Shown: piece after piece, positions 1 to 9,409 of the stretch
Layout: each line of letters opens with the position of its first letter
Numbering within the stretch: position 1 is the first letter of the stretch
Origin: GWE2-51-13 sp942492825
Lineage (GTDB): Bacteria > Bacillota_I > Bacilli_A > Erysipelotrichales > Erysipelotrichaceae
Reading direction: 5' to 3'
Assembly: GCA_942492825.1 (NCBI GenBank)
Contig: OW818635.1
Coordinates: 868,001-932,000 of the forward strand
DNA length: 64,000 bases
Made by a program: the position numbers and the translations under genes
Notes under the pieces: model-generated
Databases searched by the model: none
What the model was told of the DNA's origin: nothing
Seen by the model: the letters and a program-made list of their open reading frames with translations, nothing else

Positions 1-1420
1 TTTGGGTTGAGAATTTTTTCCCGAAGAAATTGGTGACATTTCGAATTTTCTCAAATTTTACATCGGATTCCATCATTTTCTTTATTGTGTCTATACTAAG
101 ACTGAGTCTGTCAAAAGTTGTATTTCCAGGAATTGAGATGCCCACGTATTTCTCGTCAACACTTGTGATATAGAACGTATTGCCATTTATTGTTTTTAGC
201 TCATCAGTCCCAAGTTCGATGTCCGAAAAGAAATTCTCAATTGCTTCCATAATTGAGCCCTCAATCTCGATGGCTTCTTTGGTTTTTTGGGAATCTTCGT
301 AGTTTTTCCTTGCTCGCTCAACGAATTTTTTGAAAACGCCGTCCTGAAGTTCAAAACCCATGGAGCCGTCATCATTTACCCTTGGGCGAAGTCCCTCAAT
401 AAAGTCAGTGTAATCATAACTCGGATGGAACTGAACAAACTCTACTTGCTTCTTCTGTTCCTGCGACAGTAATGAGTAATTATCAAAGTATCCGTTACTG
501 ATTATATCGGTTGCGATTTCTTTTGCAAGGTAGGATTTGCCAGTACCTGGTGCACCGCGGAATATTATGTTCTTAGATTCAACTAGCATTGTAGAATATG
601 GATTCCTATACCCAGCAAATTGTTGAACCAGTTCCTCTGCAAGAATGGCTTCTTTTTCTACTTGAACAGTTTCCTTCTCATCCTTCTCGCGATATATTAG
701 GATAAACTGATCACCTTCTTCACCAAATCGTTTCAGGCACTCTTGTGTGAATGCAATCGTTGAAAATATGTTCCAACAATAAATGACAAATTGCCAACCA
801 TTATCGTATCCGTACGTTAAATACTCAATTGTATTGCGATTCTTTTTATACTCAGCGACACTTGAATAAATCCCTCGAATGAAATCACTAGCAGCGGTAT
901 AACGGCAAATCGGAAATTCTTCTTGATCTTTAGTGGACAACCCCGCAAGTTCTCTTTCGAATATTTGACAGGCTATTCGAGGCATAGTCTGGTTGGTATT
1001 TCTTCTCTCGTTTTTAGCATAATTTCGTCGAATAATACTACCATTGGCCTTTTTAAAATACGCATCTAGCGATTTGTACTTATCTCCTAGAACCAAGTTG
1101 TCCAAAGTAAAACGCTCATCAGTTGAGACAACCTTTTCAGCTGTTATCGTTAACTCATATTTTTCCTGCTTTGTCTCGATCACGAAGCCCAAACTAATCA
1201 AAAAGTTCTTTGCCTCAACAGCATTATAACCTTCCGATGCTATATCAGTACCGTTGGCCAGATGATCTGCGATGGCAATAACATACTTGGGTGGATATTT
1301 TTTCCCATCTTCAGTGACAAACTCATACTTTGTACTTCTATTCTTGTCGGGGATACCGTTCTCGTCAATGAACTTAAGAGAATTGATAATATCCTGTTTG
1401 TTTATTTTAGGAATAGCCAT
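1..1420 (-). CDS. McrB-like AAA+ restriction GTPase, 3' part cut by window edge
   Basis: The reading frame is open from an ATG at 1420 (preceded by AAGGGGGAG) to the left edge, so only the first 473 codons are seen. The N-terminus (about residues 1-80) contains KKYPPKYVIAIA, resembling the head domain of ScoMcrA-type modified-DNA readers. A Walker A motif GAPGTGKS follows in the second half, then QFHPSYDYTDFIEGLRP, the conserved block after Walker A in McrB-family AAA+ proteins. McrB proteins hydrolyse GTP and drive a McrC nuclease to cut modified DNA. McrC would be expected downstream, beyond the left edge. The gene is visibly more AT-rich than most of the window, which suggests horizontal acquisition. 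Family is well supported; the modification recognised is unknown. Confidence 0.85.
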   Translation of the reverse strand, partial: MAIPKINKQDIINSLKFIDENGIPDKNRSTKYEFVTEDGKKYPPKYVIAIADHLANGTDIASEGYNAVEAKNFLISLGFVIETKQEKYELTITAEKVVSTDERFTLDNLVLGDKYKSLDAYFKKANGSIIRRNYAKNERRNTNQTMPRIACQIFERELAGLSTKDQEEFPICRYTAASDFIRGIYSSVAEYKKNRNTIEYLTYGYDNGWQFVIYCWNIFSTIAFTQECLKRFGEEGDQFILIYREKDEKETVQVEKEAILAEELVQQFAGYRNPYSTMLVESKNIIFRGAPGTGKSYLAKEIATDIISNGYFDNYSLLSQEQKKQVEFVQFHPSYDYTDFIEGLRPRVNDDGSMGFELQDGVFKKFVERARKNYEDSQKTKEAIEIEGSIMEAIENFFSDIELGTDELKTINGNTFYITSVDEKYVGISIPGNTTFDRLSLSIDTIKKMMESDVKFEKIRNVTNFFGKKFSTQ

Positions 1421-1523
1421 ATAATCTCCCCCTTGTAGTTTAATACTTTTGTCTTTTACCATAAACTTAAAGATTATTGGAGTAAATGATTTAGATTGAT
1501 TCTAAATCACTGACGAGATATTT

Positions 1524-1924
1524 CTAAGCTTGAATGTTAATTGTTGACTTCCAACTTCTATATCCTTCTAAGTCGACATTTACTTGTTTAATTATTAGTC
1601 CTAGAACAAATACATCGTCAACTTAACCACCTGGAAGAGGATCAGGTATTAAATCTAGTGGATTTACAAAATAAATAATGCCAATAATAATCAAAACTAT
1701 TGAACCTTTAGGAATCTCTTTGTAAGTTCCGTTCGACCAATCCCTAACTAAACCTAAGAGTAGCATTAATCGTTAATAGGTTTCTTCAAGTTGAACAGAG
1801 AAGTCTATAGTTTCAGCTTTAGTAATGGCATCTCTAACTAGTTGCCCTGCTTTCTCTTTATCGTTGACATATACCATCGCTTTTTTCCTAGTTTCTTCTT
1901 AAGATCGCTAATACTAATGTCCAT
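1524..1924 (-). pseudogene. Decayed DUF1232 (YkvA-like) membrane protein
   Basis: An ATG at 1924 with GGGGAAG upstream begins MDISISDLKKKLGKK, after which the frame is lost. Shifting frame gives AMVYVNDKEKAGQLV... to a stop, then RLMLLLGLVRDWSNGTYKEI and a hydrophobic helix ending in YFVNPLDLIPDPLPGG, a stop codon, then VDDVFVLGLIIKQ and YRSWK. NPxDLIPD followed by G-x-DD is the hallmark of DUF1232 proteins, so one frameshift and two in-frame stops interrupt an otherwise complete gene. Intact relatives are small membrane proteins of unclear function. The decay supports this end of the window being a turnover region. Sequencing errors could mimic one lesion but hardly three. Confidence 0.75.
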
Positions 1925-2026
1925 TTGTCTTCCCCTTTATTACATATAGATACTATATCAATAGCATCGAATGTGTTCAATGAATTTGGGTGTAACAAAC
2001 CTAATACGATGAAAACAGGATACTTT
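1925..2026. other. Gap without recognisable feature
   Basis: AT-rich spacer between the DUF1232 remnant and the end of the PocR-GGDEF-HD-GYP gene. With 1421-1523 it makes up the non-coding part of this stretch. A perfect 8-bp inverted repeat lies at 1488-1508 but has no T-run. I see no gene or RNA here. Confidence 0.5.
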
Positions 2027-3622
2027 TTATGCCTTCATCCACTCGATGAACGCTTTCACCAAGATCGGATCAAACTGCGTTCCCGAACAACGTTCAATCT
2101 CATGGATGGCTTGGTCTTTGGTGAATGCTTTACGATAGGCTCTGTCTGAGATCATGGCGTCGTAGGTATCCGCGATGGCGATGATCCGTGCATTGAGTGA
2201 AATCTCAACGTTTTTGAGTCCTTTGGGATAACCTTTGCCATCCCAACGTTCATGGTGCTGCAATACGTCTTCTGCGATGCCGGAGAACTCGTTGGAAGCG
2301 CTGAGGATACGGAAGCCGATATCCGGATGTTTCTTGACTTCGAGCCATTCTGAATTGGTGAGTTTTTGGTCGCTGTTGAGGATCTTCTCATCGATCCCGA
2401 TCTTACCGATGTCGTGCATTAATCCTGTGATCCTTAATCGTTTCACTTCGTCTTTGGTGAGTCGGATTTTAATGGCGATGGCTTCGCAGATTTCGCTGAC
2501 TCGGCGCGAATGGAGCATCTCACGCGTGTTTTTCTCGTAGAGCGCATTCATGATCATCTCGATCGTATTGCTTCGCATACTGGCGCTTTCGTAGATTTTC
2601 TGGCGGTACATTTTATTCTCGGCTTCCATGAGGATTTCGGATGTGTTTTGTTCGGGTTGGGTTTTTACCTCAAACCCAAAGGAAATCGACACTTCGGAGT
2701 TACCGACTTTTTCGTTGATCAGACTTTTCTTGACACGATCAATCAGGATCTCCGCTTTGATGCCGGAAGTCTGAGGGAGCAGAAACATGAATTCGTCGCC
2801 TCCGACCCGTGCGATGATATCGTCAGCTCGGAAGGATTTTTTAAGAACCTGGGATAACTTGATTAACAGTTCATCCCCGATCGCATGTCCGAAGGAATCG
2901 TTGATTAGTTTGAGTCCGTTCACGTCTCCCATGATGATGGTTAACGGGAGATTGCGTTCAGTATCCAAGCGTTTCAACTCGTCTTCGAAGAAACGACGGT
3001 TATATAATCCGGTCAAGAAATCATGGTTTCCTAAGTAAAGAATTTCTTTTTCGCGTTCGATCCGTAGTTTGATTTCTTTGGTGAGTAAGAGTTTCTGATG
3101 CGCGATGTCCGAAAGATACTTGGCGTTGATATAGAGGAACTCTCCGAGATTCTTGAATTGTTCGTACGACATACGTTTAACACCGGACAACAAGTTTCGA
3201 TAGGTTTCCCGTTCGATTCCGATTTGATCCGCATATTCCAACATTTTTTCTTCGGAGTCTCCTTCAAGGATGACTTGGCCGATCAACCAACTCCCGAGAT
3301 GTTGCCCTTCGACGATGATACTGGCGCCAGCATCCAATAAGTGTCCGCTGAAGCAAGGTTGGATGATTGGCCCGTCGTTCACCATTTTCCCGATGGCCGC
3401 ATCCGAAATCCGACAGTTGCGCAATCCGATTTCCGTCTTTCGGATTTCTTCGCATAAGCTACAGAAACCGCTCGGTTTTGTGATCGGAGTTCCATCCGGT
3501 TTGATGATCAAGGCGGCCATTCCGGAAGCCATACAAAAAGCATCTTGAACTTTCTGGATTTCTTCGAGATCGAACAAATCTTCAAATTTTAAAATGTTCT
3601 CAGATTCGTTGCGCTCTTCCAA
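2027..3622 (-). CDS. PocR-domain sensor with GGDEF and HD-GYP domains (bifunctional c-di-GMP enzyme)
   Basis: Cytoplasmic 531-residue protein predicted to make and degrade cyclic di-GMP. Residues about 15-170 match the PocR sensory domain, with cysteines 54, 57, 70 and 90 that could bind a metal or ligand. A GGDEF domain follows with the intact motif at 274-278 and an RxxD inhibitory site (RADD, 265-268) exactly five residues upstream, so product inhibition is expected. The C-terminus is an HD-GYP phosphodiesterase with the HD pair at 403-404 and HHERWDGKGYP at 456-466. No membrane segment is seen. It is a single-gene unit with a possible promoter at 3681-3709. Both catalytic motifs look intact, so which activity dominates cannot be told from sequence. 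Confidence 0.92.
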   Translation of the reverse strand: MEERNESENILKFEDLFDLEEIQKVQDAFCMASGMAALIIKPDGTPITKPSGFCSLCEEIRKTEIGLRNCRISDAAIGKMVNDGPIIQPCFSGHLLDAGASIIVEGQHLGSWLIGQVILEGDSEEKMLEYADQIGIERETYRNLLSGVKRMSYEQFKNLGEFLYINAKYLSDIAHQKLLLTKEIKLRIEREKEILYLGNHDFLTGLYNRRFFEDELKRLDTERNLPLTIIMGDVNGLKLINDSFGHAIGDELLIKLSQVLKKSFRADDIIARVGGDEFMFLLPQTSGIKAEILIDRVKKSLINEKVGNSEVSISFGFEVKTQPEQNTSEILMEAENKMYRQKIYESASMRSNTIEMIMNALYEKNTREMLHSRRVSEICEAIAIKIRLTKDEVKRLRITGLMHDIGKIGIDEKILNSDQKLTNSEWLEVKKHPDIGFRILSASNEFSGIAEDVLQHHERWDGKGYPKGLKNVEISLNARIIAIADTYDAMISDRAYRKAFTKDQAIHEIERCSGTQFDPILVKAFIEWMKA

Positions 3623-3680
3623 TCAAACATCCTCCCTGTTTTCTTTATCCGGTGATGATATTAAGTTTGAATCGTGACGA

Positions 3681-3709
3681 TAATCACTTTTATGATTACC
3701 TTGCGTCAA
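3681..3709 (-). promoter_or_regulatory. Possible promoter of PocR-GGDEF-HD-GYP gene
   Basis: TTGACG (3704-3709) and TGATTA (3681-3686) are 17 bp apart, about 60 bases before the start codon. A small dyad TAATCA-N6-TGATTA overlaps the -10. The rest of 3623-3860 shows no gene. The -10 match is only moderate. Confidence 0.4.
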
Positions 3710-3860
3710 TTTGTACTCCTTGTCAAGAAAATTCGAAAATCCAAATAATCACTTTGTTGACGAGCGCTATTCAATGACTGAATTTATTTAGAATGAGCAC
3801 CGATTGTTTCAAATGTGAAATGAGAATGAACGAGCAATGAGTACGTCACAACTTTTGTTT

Positions 3861-6752
3861 CTACGTAAGATATGTATTGATAGCGTCTATTAATCGATCA
3901 AAGGCACGATTGAAATCTTCCCGACTCGATTCAACAAACTTCATATCCCCTTCTTTGAGGGCTTTATGGATGTTGACGCAAAGATCATAGAGCCGCTTCG
4001 CTCCGATCGTACCGGTGCTTCCTTTGAGTTTGTGGACCAATTGAATCAGTTCGGCAACATCGCCATTGTCCGATAGACGGTTGAACCAAAGTTTGGTCTC
4101 GTTGTTTTCCAACCGATAGATATCCAGGATTTTACGATAAAGATCCTTGTTCCCGCCGGTATTCAGTAAGCCAAGGCTCTCATCCAAGTCCGACAATCCG
4201 CTTGTTTTCGTTGATTGCGATTGGATTGTCGATTCAGTTTGATGTGGCTTGTCGAAAACCACATCTTTCAACAGATGTCCGATCAAATGAATCAAGTCTT
4301 CCGGATTGAAAGGTTTACTGATCGATGAATTAAAACCGGCATTCAGGAGTTTTTCGGGTGAAGTCGTAACGACATCGGCAGTCATCGAGACGATCGGCAA
4401 CGTAACACCCAATTCGCGGATTTTGCGTGTCGCTTCGGCGCCATCCATGACAGGCATGTGCATATCCATGAGGAGAATATCGAATTGTGACGGATCCGAG
4501 GTCATCAAATCGAGGGCGGCTTGACCATCTTCGCATGTGGACACGATCATTCCGACATCTTCGAGAACGGATTGCGCGATCCAACGATTGGTTTGATTGT
4601 CATCGACGACTAAGACACGATATGGATTGGCTTCATATTTCGTCTGTTCCTTGACTTTCGGGTAATCACGATTCAAACGGAAAATTTCGATCATCGCGTT
4701 GAAGAGCAACGAAGGAATGATCGGTTTGGTTAAAAGGAAATCGATGTTCGGATTGCGATGCAGATCGGAGATCCGGTCATCCGCCATTTCGACCATCAAC
4801 ATCGTCTTCAACATTTCCGCCCCGTGCAACGCTTTGATTCTTGCGGCCGTGTCGCATCCTTTGCGTTGGATGCTTTCATCGTCGATCAGTACCATCGAAT
4901 ACCTGCGAAACGGATGATTGAAGGACAAGCGGATTTCTTCGAACGCTTCTTTGGAAGAAGCGACCGTTTTGGTTTGGATTTTAAATGAGTTGAAATAGTT
5001 GATCACGACGCTGCGGTTGAACTCGTCATCGCTCACGAAGAGAACATTCAAACCGGTAAGTCGCGCATCGACGTTACGGGGTAAAACATCCGGATCATCC
5101 GGTGCGATTTCGAAGGTTATTTCGACCGAGAATGTCGTTCCCACGTTGAGTTCGCTTTGGACAGTCATGGTACCCGCCATCAATTCGACGAAGTTCTTCG
5201 CGATCGACAAGCCTAACCCGCTTCCTCCGTATTTCCGACTGATACTGGCATCAGCTTGCGTATAGGGGGTAAACACTTTTGCGACTTGATCTTGGCTCAT
5301 ACCGATTCCGGTATCCTTGATATCGAAGGATATTTGAATCTTTCCGTCGGATTCATTGATTTTTTCTACATAAAGCGATACGGATCCCTGTTGGGTAAAC
5401 TTGACCGCATTGTTTAAGAGATTCAGAAGAATTTGCTGCAAACGTTTGGGATCCCCCAGCAACCTTTCCGGAATGGTAGGATCACGGTGCATTTCAAACT
5501 TGATTTTCTGTTCGTTTGCCCGTTGTCCGACCAGTGTGATCAGATGATCTAAAATGTCATCGATGAAGAACGGAACCTTTTCGATTTCGGTTTTTCCCGA
5601 TTCGACCTTGTTGATATCCAAGATATCGTTGATGATTCCCAACATATCATCCGCCGCATGGATGATCTTATCGAAATAACTTCGCTGCACGGTCGTAAGT
5701 TCGCTTCGTTTAGCGAGATAAGCGATAGCGGTTACCGCATGGAGCGGAGTCCGGATTTCATGCGACATACGCGCTAAAAACTGCGTCTTCGATTGATTGG
5801 CGTTATCCGCTTCTCGTTTAGCGACACTCAGCTGATCTTCGATCAACTTACGTTGTTTTATTTCCTTACGTAACCGCGTGATCCAGTAGAAAGAAACGGC
5901 GATCAACAGGGATAATATCAATGCACCGATAAGAATATTTCGAATCAGTCCGCTATAATCTTTGGATTCAGTCAATCCGATCCATTGGTTTTGAATCGTG
6001 ATTTTTTCCTTGTCGGTAATCGAATTCAGCGCTTTGTTTAGGATCGCAATCAAGATCGGCCAATCCTTACGCACCGCAAAATAGAGGAAAGTTTCCTCTT
6101 GCGAATCAATCGTCATGTATTTTAGGTTGGTGATCCCAGTCTTCTTTAAGAGATAACTGGTCGTGGCAAGGTTCCCGACAAAAGCGACTTCCTTGCCTTC
6201 GGACAACGCTTTGATCGCGGCTTCAACCGTATCATATAGGCTTAAGTTGATGTTTAAGGATGCGAGATTATCGTGATGTGAACTATTGCGTTGTACGGCG
6301 ACCGATAAGTTTTTCAGATCATCGAGTCCTTGGATTTTCGTTTCATCAGATCGCACAAAGAGAACACGGCGAAACGAAATGTAGGGTTGGCTATAATTGA
6401 AATACTTCTCGCGATCCGTCGTCTTACCGACAGCCGGCAACATATCCAACTCCCGCAAGACCCCTTTTTCATAGGCTTGCGACCAAGTCAGATCCGGTTG
6501 GACTTCAAATTGTAACCCGGTTCTCTCGGAAATGATTTTAAGGTAATCCGCTGCCATACCGACATAACTGCCATCCGTATCGATAAACTCATAGGGAATG
6601 AAACCGGGATCGACGCCAAGCCGGATGTTCGGATGATCACTGATGAATTGCACTTCCTCCGCGCTAAACTGAATGGCTTGCGAGGCGGCTACAGGAAGAA
6701 ATGCGGAGAACCCGAGCAATAAACATAGACCGAGCGTGAGAACCTTTTTCAT
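3861..6752 (-). CDS. Hybrid sensor histidine kinase (periplasmic binding domain, HK, two REC, HPt)
   Basis: A 963-residue BvgS/EvgS-like unorthodox kinase. A signal peptide (1-24) precedes a family-3 solute-binding domain (about 30-255, extracytoplasmic) and one membrane helix (269-292). The kinase core has the H-box with phospho-acceptor His331 (FLARMSHEIRTP), N-box near 447, DTGIG at 480-484 and GGSGLGLSI at 509-517. A first receiver-like domain (567-690) keeps paired Asp624/625 but is divergent. The second (712-830) has DD and the acceptor Asp763, and an HPt domain has His907 (VHKLKGS). A full internal phosphorelay is therefore possible. It is the last gene of the operon starting at 9121, 8 bases after the REC-HD-GYP gene, its likely partner. 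No DNA-binding regulator is nearby. The ligand is probably an amino acid or similar small solute. Confidence 0.92.
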   Translation of the reverse strand: MKKVLTLGLCLLLGFSAFLPVAASQAIQFSAEEVQFISDHPNIRLGVDPGFIPYEFIDTDGSYVGMAADYLKIISERTGLQFEVQPDLTWSQAYEKGVLRELDMLPAVGKTTDREKYFNYSQPYISFRRVLFVRSDETKIQGLDDLKNLSVAVQRNSSHHDNLASLNINLSLYDTVEAAIKALSEGKEVAFVGNLATTSYLLKKTGITNLKYMTIDSQEETFLYFAVRKDWPILIAILNKALNSITDKEKITIQNQWIGLTESKDYSGLIRNILIGALILSLLIAVSFYWITRLRKEIKQRKLIEDQLSVAKREADNANQSKTQFLARMSHEIRTPLHAVTAIAYLAKRSELTTVQRSYFDKIIHAADDMLGIINDILDINKVESGKTEIEKVPFFIDDILDHLITLVGQRANEQKIKFEMHRDPTIPERLLGDPKRLQQILLNLLNNAVKFTQQGSVSLYVEKINESDGKIQISFDIKDTGIGMSQDQVAKVFTPYTQADASISRKYGGSGLGLSIAKNFVELMAGTMTVQSELNVGTTFSVEITFEIAPDDPDVLPRNVDARLTGLNVLFVSDDEFNRSVVINYFNSFKIQTKTVASSKEAFEEIRLSFNHPFRRYSMVLIDDESIQRKGCDTAARIKALHGAEMLKTMLMVEMADDRISDLHRNPNIDFLLTKPIIPSLLFNAMIEIFRLNRDYPKVKEQTKYEANPYRVLVVDDNQTNRWIAQSVLEDVGMIVSTCEDGQAALDLMTSDPSQFDILLMDMHMPVMDGAEATRKIRELGVTLPIVSMTADVVTTSPEKLLNAGFNSSISKPFNPEDLIHLIGHLLKDVVFDKPHQTESTIQSQSTKTSGLSDLDESLGLLNTGGNKDLYRKILDIYRLENNETKLWFNRLSDNGDVAELIQLVHKLKGSTGTIGAKRLYDLCVNIHKALKEGDMKFVESSREDFNRAFDRLIDAINTYLT

Positions 6753-6760
6753 GTTTCCCC

Positions 6761-7831
6761 CTACTGCATAAACTGCAGGCTGATCTTACGGATCTGATCT
6801 TCGATTTTGATGAAAGTCTCGACCAACAAGGGATCAAAGTGCTTTCCGCTTTGCGATTTGATCATATCCATCGCGGTTTCATGGGAAAAGGCATCCTTGT
6901 AAACACGTTTACTGATCAACGCGTCATACACGTCCACAATGGCCATGAGTCTTCCGGGTAAAGGTATCGCTTCCCCGACAAGTCCGGCCGGATATCCAGA
7001 ACCGTCAAACTTTTCATGGTGTCCGCTGACAAATTCGATGGCTGTTTTCACAAAAGATGGCATTACATTGTCCGGTACTTCGTATTTTAATGCGTCGATT
7101 CCATAGGTCGTATGTTTTTTCATGATTTCGAATTCTTCCAGCGTCAATTTCCCAGGTTTCATCAAAATGTAATCCGGTGTCCCGACTTTCCCGATATCAT
7201 GAAGCGGCGACGTATCAAAGAGTTCTTGGATGTAATGCGGTGTCAACAGGTCGACATAATGTCCGTCGACAACCAATTGTTCGCACATCGCCTTGATCGT
7301 ATTCTGCGTTCGTTTGGCATGATTCCCGGATTCCAAGTCACGGACTTCAAGCAACGAAACCATGGCATGGATCGCGATATCACGCGTCATGACAACTTCG
7401 CGCGTCCGTTCTTCGACCATCGTTTCAAGTTCGTTATTGTAGTATTCCAACTGCTTACTGATCAGTTTCATCCGTCCATGGATTTCCACCCGTTTACGCA
7501 ACGACTCAATATTGATCGGTTTGCGGATGTAATCGATCGCTCCGAGTTCCAATCCCAGGATCTCGTTTTCCAATTCGTCATGATTGGTCAAAATAATCGT
7601 TATGATCTTGGAATATTTCGGATCTTTCTTCAGTTCGCGTAAAACTTGGAAACCGTTCATTTTGGGCATGTTTAAGTCCAAAATGATCAAATCGGTGTCC
7701 AAATTTTTATTCAGCAATTCCATTCCCATTTCTCCGTCATAAGCGACCAAGGGGGTGTAATCCGAAAGAATGGTTTCAATCATCGCGATATCCATTTTGG
7801 AATCATCGATGATCATGATTTTGAGTTCCAT
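6761..7831 (-). CDS. Response regulator with HD-GYP phosphodiesterase output
   Basis: A 356-residue two-domain protein. The receiver domain (1-125) starts KIMIIDDSK and has its phospho-acceptor at Asp52 within LDLNMPKMNG, with the conserved Lys in YIRKPIN. After a coiled-coil-like linker (about 125-150) comes an HD-GYP domain with HDIGKVGTPD and HHEKFDGSGYPAG, the motifs required for metal binding and for hydrolysis of cyclic di-GMP. It sits between the binding lipoprotein gene (12-bp gap) and the hybrid kinase gene (8-bp gap). This suggests that the kinase phosphorylates this regulator and that the output is lower cyclic di-GMP rather than direct transcription. That pairing is inferred from gene order. 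Confidence 0.93.
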   Translation of the reverse strand: MELKIMIIDDSKMDIAMIETILSDYTPLVAYDGEMGMELLNKNLDTDLIILDLNMPKMNGFQVLRELKKDPKYSKIITIILTNHDELENEILGLELGAIDYIRKPINIESLRKRVEIHGRMKLISKQLEYYNNELETMVEERTREVVMTRDIAIHAMVSLLEVRDLESGNHAKRTQNTIKAMCEQLVVDGHYVDLLTPHYIQELFDTSPLHDIGKVGTPDYILMKPGKLTLEEFEIMKKHTTYGIDALKYEVPDNVMPSFVKTAIEFVSGHHEKFDGSGYPAGLVGEAIPLPGRLMAIVDVYDALISKRVYKDAFSHETAMDMIKSQSGKHFDPLLVETFIKIEDQIRKISLQFMQ

Positions 7832-7843
7832 ACTAAAATCCTC

Positions 7844-9121
7844 CTAGTTGTTTTGCAGGAGAGGTTCACCCTGTTCCTGGACTTGCTGTAAGAAGGTAGC
7901 GATGTCGAGTTCTCCCGTCATCACGTTGTGCAATCCCGGCGCATATAACGTATCTTTGATCGTCTGCCATTTCGCCGTCGGAACATCGATGCTGGCGACA
8001 TTCAATCCATCCAAAAACGGTAAATATTCCTTAAAGTTCTGAAAAGCTTCACTCGCTGCGATATCGCTTCGAACCGGCAAGCGAAACGGATAATACGATT
8101 CATGTTCAGGACTGAATTCCCCGTTCATGATCATTTCCTGTGCATCAAACGATACCATGAAATTTAGGAACTCAATCGCCGCATCGCGTGTATCTTCATC
8201 CGAATTCTGCGTTATGGACAAGAATGTCGGCCCCATCTCAGGGTACAATCCGATCGTTGACAAAGGAATGACCCCGACTTCAAACGGACTTCCGTTCTTT
8301 TCAACATCCGACAATCCCCAAACGCCTTGAATTTCGAAAGCGATCTGTTGATTCAAAAATTTCGTCATCACTTCGACGCCGGTATCGTTTTGCCAACCCG
8401 GTTGGGCGAATGGACCTAGCCCTTCTACGTAATACTTGATCGCGCGGAAAGCCTGCGGAGAATTCACGGTAACTTTCAATCCGCTTTCATCGATCAACTT
8501 CCCGTCAAATCCATAAACAAATTGATTGACCATCCACGAAATGTCATTATGGTTTGCGCCGACAAGGCCGATGCCGGAGGCATCCGTTTTAGCTTGGATT
8601 TTTGTCAATGCAAGGTTCAACGATCCGAGATCGACGATGGATGCGGGGTCGACTTCGGCTTGATTGAGGAGATCCTTATTATAGAGAAGACAGGTGGAAG
8701 AATTTAACCATGGAATTCCATAGTCAACATCATTCACTTGGCCAAATTCCCAAAGAGCAGGATAAATCTTTTCATAATCGGGAATCTCTTCATTCTGTAT
8801 CATTTGGATCGACCCACGATCCCCAAAGTACTTCACGTATCGGTAAGGTAGCGCCACCACACCGCCTTTGTCTTCTGTTTCGATATAGGCAGTCAACTCG
8901 GTAAGATCTTCGTTTCCGGAAATCATGTTTACATGGATCGAGTCTTGGAATTCTTCATTAAATGCTTCGACGATTTTTCCGATTGCGACTCCCCGACCGG
9001 AGAAATCCGTCCACGTGATTCGGAAATCGATATTTGTGACTTGATGTTCTTTTTCGCATGCGGAAAATAGTGTTCCCAATAACACAAAGATCAATGTATA
9101 AATGATTGCACCTCTCTTCAT
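7844..9121 (-). CDS. Extracellular solute-binding lipoprotein (sugar ABC-type), no permease nearby
   Basis: A 425-residue protein with a lipoprotein signal (lipobox LFSAC, Cys22) and the architecture of family-1 carbohydrate-binding proteins: an N-terminal DFSGRGVAIGKIVEAFNEEF region, a mid-protein block IPWLNSSTCLLYNKDLL, and a C-terminal FLNFMVSFDAQEMIM segment. Such proteins usually deliver sugars to an ABC permease, but neither permease nor ATPase genes are adjacent. Instead it leads an operon with a REC-HD-GYP protein and a hybrid kinase whose sensor is also a binding-protein fold. It is therefore more likely a signal-presenting receptor subunit than a transporter part. The operon promoter is at 9177-9205. 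Confidence 0.88.
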   Translation of the reverse strand: MKRGAIIYTLIFVLLGTLFSACEKEHQVTNIDFRITWTDFSGRGVAIGKIVEAFNEEFQDSIHVNMISGNEDLTELTAYIETEDKGGVVALPYRYVKYFGDRGSIQMIQNEEIPDYEKIYPALWEFGQVNDVDYGIPWLNSSTCLLYNKDLLNQAEVDPASIVDLGSLNLALTKIQAKTDASGIGLVGANHNDISWMVNQFVYGFDGKLIDESGLKVTVNSPQAFRAIKYYVEGLGPFAQPGWQNDTGVEVMTKFLNQQIAFEIQGVWGLSDVEKNGSPFEVGVIPLSTIGLYPEMGPTFLSITQNSDEDTRDAAIEFLNFMVSFDAQEMIMNGEFSPEHESYYPFRLPVRSDIAASEAFQNFKEYLPFLDGLNVASIDVPTAKWQTIKDTLYAPGLHNVMTGELDIATFLQQVQEQGEPLLQNN

Positions 9122-9176
9122 AAGGTACCCACTTTCCCCAAAGACAGATCAATGAATGAAATGTAAATTCTAATTA

Positions 9177-9205
9177 ACTATAACTTCCGTTAAAGTCGTT
9201 GTCAA
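9177..9205 (-). promoter_or_regulatory. Promoter of the binding protein / HD-GYP / hybrid kinase operon
   Basis: TTGACA (9200-9205) and TATAGT (9177-9182) are separated by exactly 17 bp, about 55 bases upstream of the lipoprotein start. It matches the housekeeping sigma consensus closely. The remainder of the gap to 9409 is AT-rich with no credible gene. Confidence 0.7.
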
Positions 9206-9409
9206 CCTACTGCTTCGACTCGCTAAACAACGTCAGAAACAACCATACTAAGCCACTATTCGCAATTTTAACAACTTCTTCAAAAATATATTTCATTGCT
9301 AAAAAGCATATTTTAAAGGCTTTTTACACAGTTTCTAAAATTTCTATTTCAAAACTTATGTATGGCTGTTTTTCGAGCGGTCTATTTTTCTTTCATAAAT
9401 TTCATGTAA

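Noticed and set aside
1488..1508. Perfect inverted repeat GATTTAGA-N5-TCTAAATC
   Set aside because: No T-run on either strand and no clear operator context; could be chance in AT-rich DNA.
7112..7642. 176-residue plus-strand ORF
   Set aside because: Antisense of the REC-HD-GYP gene, Phe/Asp/His-rich as expected for a shadow frame.
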